A stretch of 64,000 nt of DNA from Promethearchaeota archaeon (lineage in GTDB: Archaea > Asgardarchaeota > Lokiarchaeia > Helarchaeales > RDOG01), in NCBI GenBank assembly GCA_011365055.1, contig RDOG01000009.1, positions 1-64,000 of the forward strand, written 5' to 3'. Positions 61,019 through 64,000 of this stretch are shown here, one piece after another. Position 1 is the stretch's first letter. Each line of letters starts with the position of its first letter. The translations under genes were made by a program, and so were the position numbers. The notes below the pieces were generated by a model. It did no database searches, was not told the origin of the DNA, and saw nothing but the letters and a program-made list of their open reading frames with translations.

Positions 61019-64000
61019 TTATTTTTCAAGCGATTTCTTTTCTTCTTCTAAATCACCTATTGTTTTTGAAAGAGCATCATCTAATAATTTTGTCGTATAA
61101 AGCATCTTCTCTATATCGGGATCGCTTTTTCTTAGAGTTGCGGCAACATCCCATAAATCATCGCCTAGGAGTTCACCTTCCTGTAATAAAATAATTAAAC
61201 CTTTTTCATATAGCTTGATGAGTATGGGAATTGTCTCTAATACTTTTTTATCAATGACTTTAGCTAATTCCCTTGTAGTTGTTCCAATATATCTATTTTT
61301 TGATAGTGCATAAAATATTTTACCTTCTTCAGTGAAAAAATCAGGTAATTTCTTTCTGACTCGAATGAAAGTTTCTTTTAAACTCGTCCCTCCGTCATTT
61401 TTAAATTCTCCCTTCCATTTTTTTTCTGTAGTTTTCTTGAATTTTTTAGTTTTAGGCGCGGATTTTTTTAACGTGTCTATATCTTTTTTCAATTTTGATT
61501 CAATATCTTTGATTAAGTCATCATTTAAAGCTTTTTCCTTTATGATTTTGTCCTTTTTATTTTTTTCTTTGGATTTCTCTTCTTCTGGTTTATCTTTGGT
61601 TTTCTTTTTTAATTCAGCTTCTCTTGCTTTTGTACCTTTTGATTTAGGTAATAGTGCTAAAAATGCTTTTCCGATTTTTTTCAAAGGAGCAATGATAAAA
61701 TCAACAGCTTCGTCTAAGATCACACCAATTCGGTTTCTTTTTCCAAAATCATTCCAAAAATCTTTAAGAAATACAGCATAAATTGCTTGGGAGAGAAAAT
61801 TATGTTTTTCAAATTTTGTTTGTATCTTCTTTATCATATAATTCTCACGAGTTGCTTCTGTTATCCTGTGCCTATAATTTTTTAAGGTCTGGTATTGCTT
61901 TTCATATAATAAACCATTTTTGGTCAGGATCTCCCATGATTTACGCCTTCGATCTAACCATTTATTAAGATTTTTTGCTGCTACTCGATTTAATTGAGCC
62001 TCATTTCTTCTCTTAAAATATGATATCTGTAATAAGATGATAGATAGGGCAATTAATATAATGTAGAGATAAGGATTATTAATAATTTGTAGAATTAAGG
62101 ATAAGGAAGGAGGAGGAACGTCTATGTAAGGTGTTTTTACTTCAAAAACAACAATAACAGGATACATTAGTGAATGGGTAATGGTTGTCATTGTCATTCC
62201 ATATTGGACGTTTGGATGCATGAAACTAACATCGACCCAATAAGTTTCATTATAGTCTCCCGTTATATTGAAAAATATTACTCTATCATTCCAGTCAACC
62301 GTTAAATTTTGCTTCTGTAATGCAATTAGCGTATTGAAAGGTCTAAATCGGATTTCAGTATAATTACCTTCCGTAGAATTTACGTTGACGATTTCAATAT
62401 CTAACATTGATAAAGATAAATTAAAGATAGAATTATTTTCAAGATTTACATATTGAGAACCATTCCATACCCAAAATTGAATTCTTGATTCATTAACATA
62501 GTCGTTGGAGGCCATATCATCAGAAAGTACTACATAAAAATAATTAATTTGCATATTAGCAGTTTCATTGATAGATTCAATTTCATATCTTGTCAAATTA
62601 TTGGTTATATTCTTATATTGCACTACATTATAATAGTCTCCAGGATTTTGCAAATCCCACGTGCCTCTAACCTCACATTGACCTGTAAATTCATGTTGAG
62701 CTGCCATGACTGCCCCCAATTCCGTTAAGGACATAATTAAATCTAATTTCCAGAGAGCTAAATTTAAAAGACCGATCCCAGAAGGTAATAGACTTGTAAT
62801 TTGAGTTAAGTCAATGCCTAAATCCATATTAGAAACGTCTCCTAATAAGCTATCCAAGTCTAAAGTAAGTCCTGAACCTAAAACAGCTCCAGCAGTTGCC
62901 GAACCACTACCCATCATTGCAAGAAGGCTATCCATATTCAATTCTCCGAATGAAGTTAACATCGATATTACAGAATCAGATAAATCAAATTGTAAGGAAA
63001 TTGATTCATTAGTACGATATAATTGAAATGCTTTTACATAATGACCTATATATGCTTCAAATGTTGTTTGATTATTAGAAACATTAAGAATTCTAATTTT
63101 ATTATCCCCAGCTCCATAAAATATGCTTAAATCTTGGTTATTATTTAAATATGCTACTTCAATACTTTTTATGTATTCATTAATAGTTCCATGATAGAAA
63201 CTCGTATTATAGTCCCAAATTAATTGACCTGTCGAATTAATTGCATAAATAAATTTGTCACTGGAACCAAATATGATATCTTTTATACCATCTTCATCAA
63301 AGTCAGATATCGAAAAATCGTTGATGATATTATTTGCTTGATATTTAAAAAGCAATTCACGATTTGTTCCGTTTAATACATAAAGATTTTTATCTAATGA
63401 ACTAATAATAACATACTTGAATCCATCTCCATTAAGATCGTTTATTTCAAAATCAGTGATTTTACCATTAATTCTATATTGCCAAATCATTGTGTTATTT
63501 AAGTTCAAGGCAAAAATATATCCTGAAATCGTGCCAACAATAATATCAATCATTCCATCGTTATTAACATCAGCAATTTCACAGTATTCTATAACATCAA
63601 TTAATTCACGAGTCCAAGTTGGTTGATCGTATATTACGTTCTGACCTGTTGAATTACCGTTATAGAGAGAAATTTCATTATTTATGATGAAGATCGAGGT
63701 ATTATCTGGAAGGATATGAGGTCTTAAAGAGACAGAATAACTATTAATGTTTAATAATTCAAAGGAAGGGTTACCAGTATACATGTATGTATCATTATAG
63801 AAGACTTTTAGGGAATTGTTATAGGTAAATTCAAGATAATTAAATTCTGAATCGAAAGTTCCATTTTCAATATTCAATCTAGAAACCATTAATTCAGATT
63901 CTCCATTTGATGCGTTTGCATCAGGATTTCTCATTAGTAAAATTAATTTGTTGTTTGAAGAATCTAATTCCATCGATTCCACTGGACCTAATAAAGATAC
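61019..64000 (-). CDS. large membrane protein with FG-GAP/beta-propeller ectodomain, 5' end cut by window edge
   Basis: The frame is open to the right edge (a GTG at 63982 is internal or alternative), leaving 987 or more residues. The ectodomain has FG-GAP-like repeats typical of integrin alpha: DVNNDGMIDIIVGTISGYIF, DLNGDGFKYVIISSLDKNLY, DFDEDGIKDIIFGSSDKFIY. These Asp-rich loops bind calcium. Next come many N-x-S/T sites and a Ser-Gly-rich stretch. One membrane helix at about 627-655 leads to a lysine-rich cytoplasmic part (TKAREAELKKKTKDKPEEEK) and a winged-helix-like end (TTRELAKVIDKKVLETIPIL). A surface receptor or adhesin is likely. Confidence 0.8.
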   Translation of the reverse strand, partial: VSLLGPVESMELDSSNNKLILLMRNPDANASNGESELMVSRLNIENGTFDSEFNYLEFTYNNSLKVFYNDTYMYTGNPSFELLNINSYSVSLRPHILPDNTSIFIINNEISLYNGNSTGQNVIYDQPTWTRELIDVIEYCEIADVNNDGMIDIIVGTISGYIFALNLNNTMIWQYRINGKITDFEINDLNGDGFKYVIISSLDKNLYVLNGTNRELLFKYQANNIINDFSISDFDEDGIKDIIFGSSDKFIYAINSTGQLIWDYNTSFYHGTINEYIKSIEVAYLNNNQDLSIFYGAGDNKIRILNVSNNQTTFEAYIGHYVKAFQLYRTNESISLQFDLSDSVISMLTSFGELNMDSLLAMMGSGSATAGAVLGSGLTLDLDSLLGDVSNMDLGIDLTQITSLLPSGIGLLNLALWKLDLIMSLTELGAVMAAQHEFTGQCEVRGTWDLQNPGDYYNVVQYKNITNNLTRYEIESINETANMQINYFYVVLSDDMASNDYVNESRIQFWVWNGSQYVNLENNSIFNLSLSMLDIEIVNVNSTEGNYTEIRFRPFNTLIALQKQNLTVDWNDRVIFFNITGDYNETYWVDVSFMHPNVQYGMTMTTITHSLMYPVIVVFEVKTPYIDVPPPSLSLILQIINNPYLYIILIALSIILLQISYFKRRNEAQLNRVAAKNLNKWLDRRRKSWEILTKNGLLYEKQYQTLKNYRHRITEATRENYMIKKIQTKFEKHNFLSQAIYAVFLKDFWNDFGKRNRIGVILDEAVDFIIAPLKKIGKAFLALLPKSKGTKAREAELKKKTKDKPEEEKSKEKNKKDKIIKEKALNDDLIKDIESKLKKDIDTLKKSAPKTKKFKKTTEKKWKGEFKNDGGTSLKETFIRVRKKLPDFFTEEGKIFYALSKNRYIGTTTRELAKVIDKKVLETIPILIKLYEKGLIILLQEGELLGDDLWDVAATLRKSDPDIEKMLYTTKLLDDALSKTIGDLEEEKKSLEK

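Noticed and set aside
61332..61781. Plus-strand hydrophobic frame opposite the beta-propeller protein
   Set aside because: Complement of the lysine-rich cytoplasmic region; no start signal, no domain.
1..64000. CRISPR arrays, insertion sequences, rRNA genes
   Set aside because: No regularly spaced direct repeats, no transposase frame with terminal repeats, and no rRNA-like GC-rich islands were found; the only RNA islands seen are the two tRNAs.

Overview
The window comes from a low-GC (roughly 30% by eye) Asgard archaeon. The evidence is archaeal-type ribosomal operons and D-family DNA polymerase lying next to a ubiquitin system (ubiquitin-like modifier, E1, E2, RING-like protein), ESCRT-I, -II and -III homologues, Vps4, Elf1, a Rab-like GTPase, a longin-GTPase-RING fusion, a roadblock protein and a gelsolin-like protein. 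Lokiarchaeia-like and Heimdallarchaeia-like lineages both fit; I cannot place it more finely from sequence alone. Many genes start with TTG or GTG, and GGTGA or GGAGG ribosome-binding sites often decide between alternative starts.

Layout. 0-4 kb: two convergent GT4 glycosyltransferases (the first cut by the left edge), a small membrane protein and a phosphoglucose/phosphomannose isomerase. 4.2-16.7 kb: one long ribosomal-protein array (S19 to L15, SecY, DUF106, L34e, cytidylate kinase, L14e) with RNase P component 1 inside, then S10. L3-L4-L23-L2 and adenylate kinase are not at their usual places. 17-23.6 kb: roadblock protein, S7, EF-1alpha, a MutM-type glycosylase, Cbf5, an RsmC-like methyltransferase and tRNA-Ser(GGA) with an apparent 10-nt anticodon-loop intron.

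23.7-32.6 kb is the ubiquitin-ESCRT island. The minus strand carries RING-like protein, ubiquitin, E2 and E1, preceded by two CHMP1-3-type ESCRT-III proteins. Divergent to these are Vps4 and a Vps25-like ESCRT-II protein. Converging on them are a Tsg101-like UEV/steadiness-box protein, a coiled-coil protein and a HerA ATPase. A CHMP4-type ESCRT-III gene and Sec61beta close the block. The inferred logic is that substrates are tagged by E1-E2-RING, read by the UEV and Vps25 proteins, passed to ESCRT-III polymers, and the polymers are remodelled by Vps4, whose MIT domain would bind the MIM1-like tails of the two CHMP1-3-type proteins.

32.7-44.2 kb: MazG-like, CBS and PolD large-subunit genes, a GIFT-like membrane protein, Elf1, then a trafficking-like cluster: longin-GTPase-zinc ribbon-RING fusion, and two proteins sharing an unrecognised N-terminal domain on either side of a methyltransferase. 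44.5-47.2 kb: L11-L1-L10-L12 operon with a partial duplicate of the L11 start in its leader. 47.4-53.8 kb: housekeeping and RNA-modification genes (phosphodiesterase, NSUN, PCMT, DUF371, Trm5), tRNA-Arg(TCT), an MBL-fold hydrolase with a Rab-like GTPase, and a gelsolin-like protein. 53.9-57 kb: a decaying surface-glycan locus with one intact GT2 and three broken genes. 57.2-64 kb: PEP synthase, a hypothetical gene, L10e and a large integrin-like beta-propeller membrane protein cut by the right edge.
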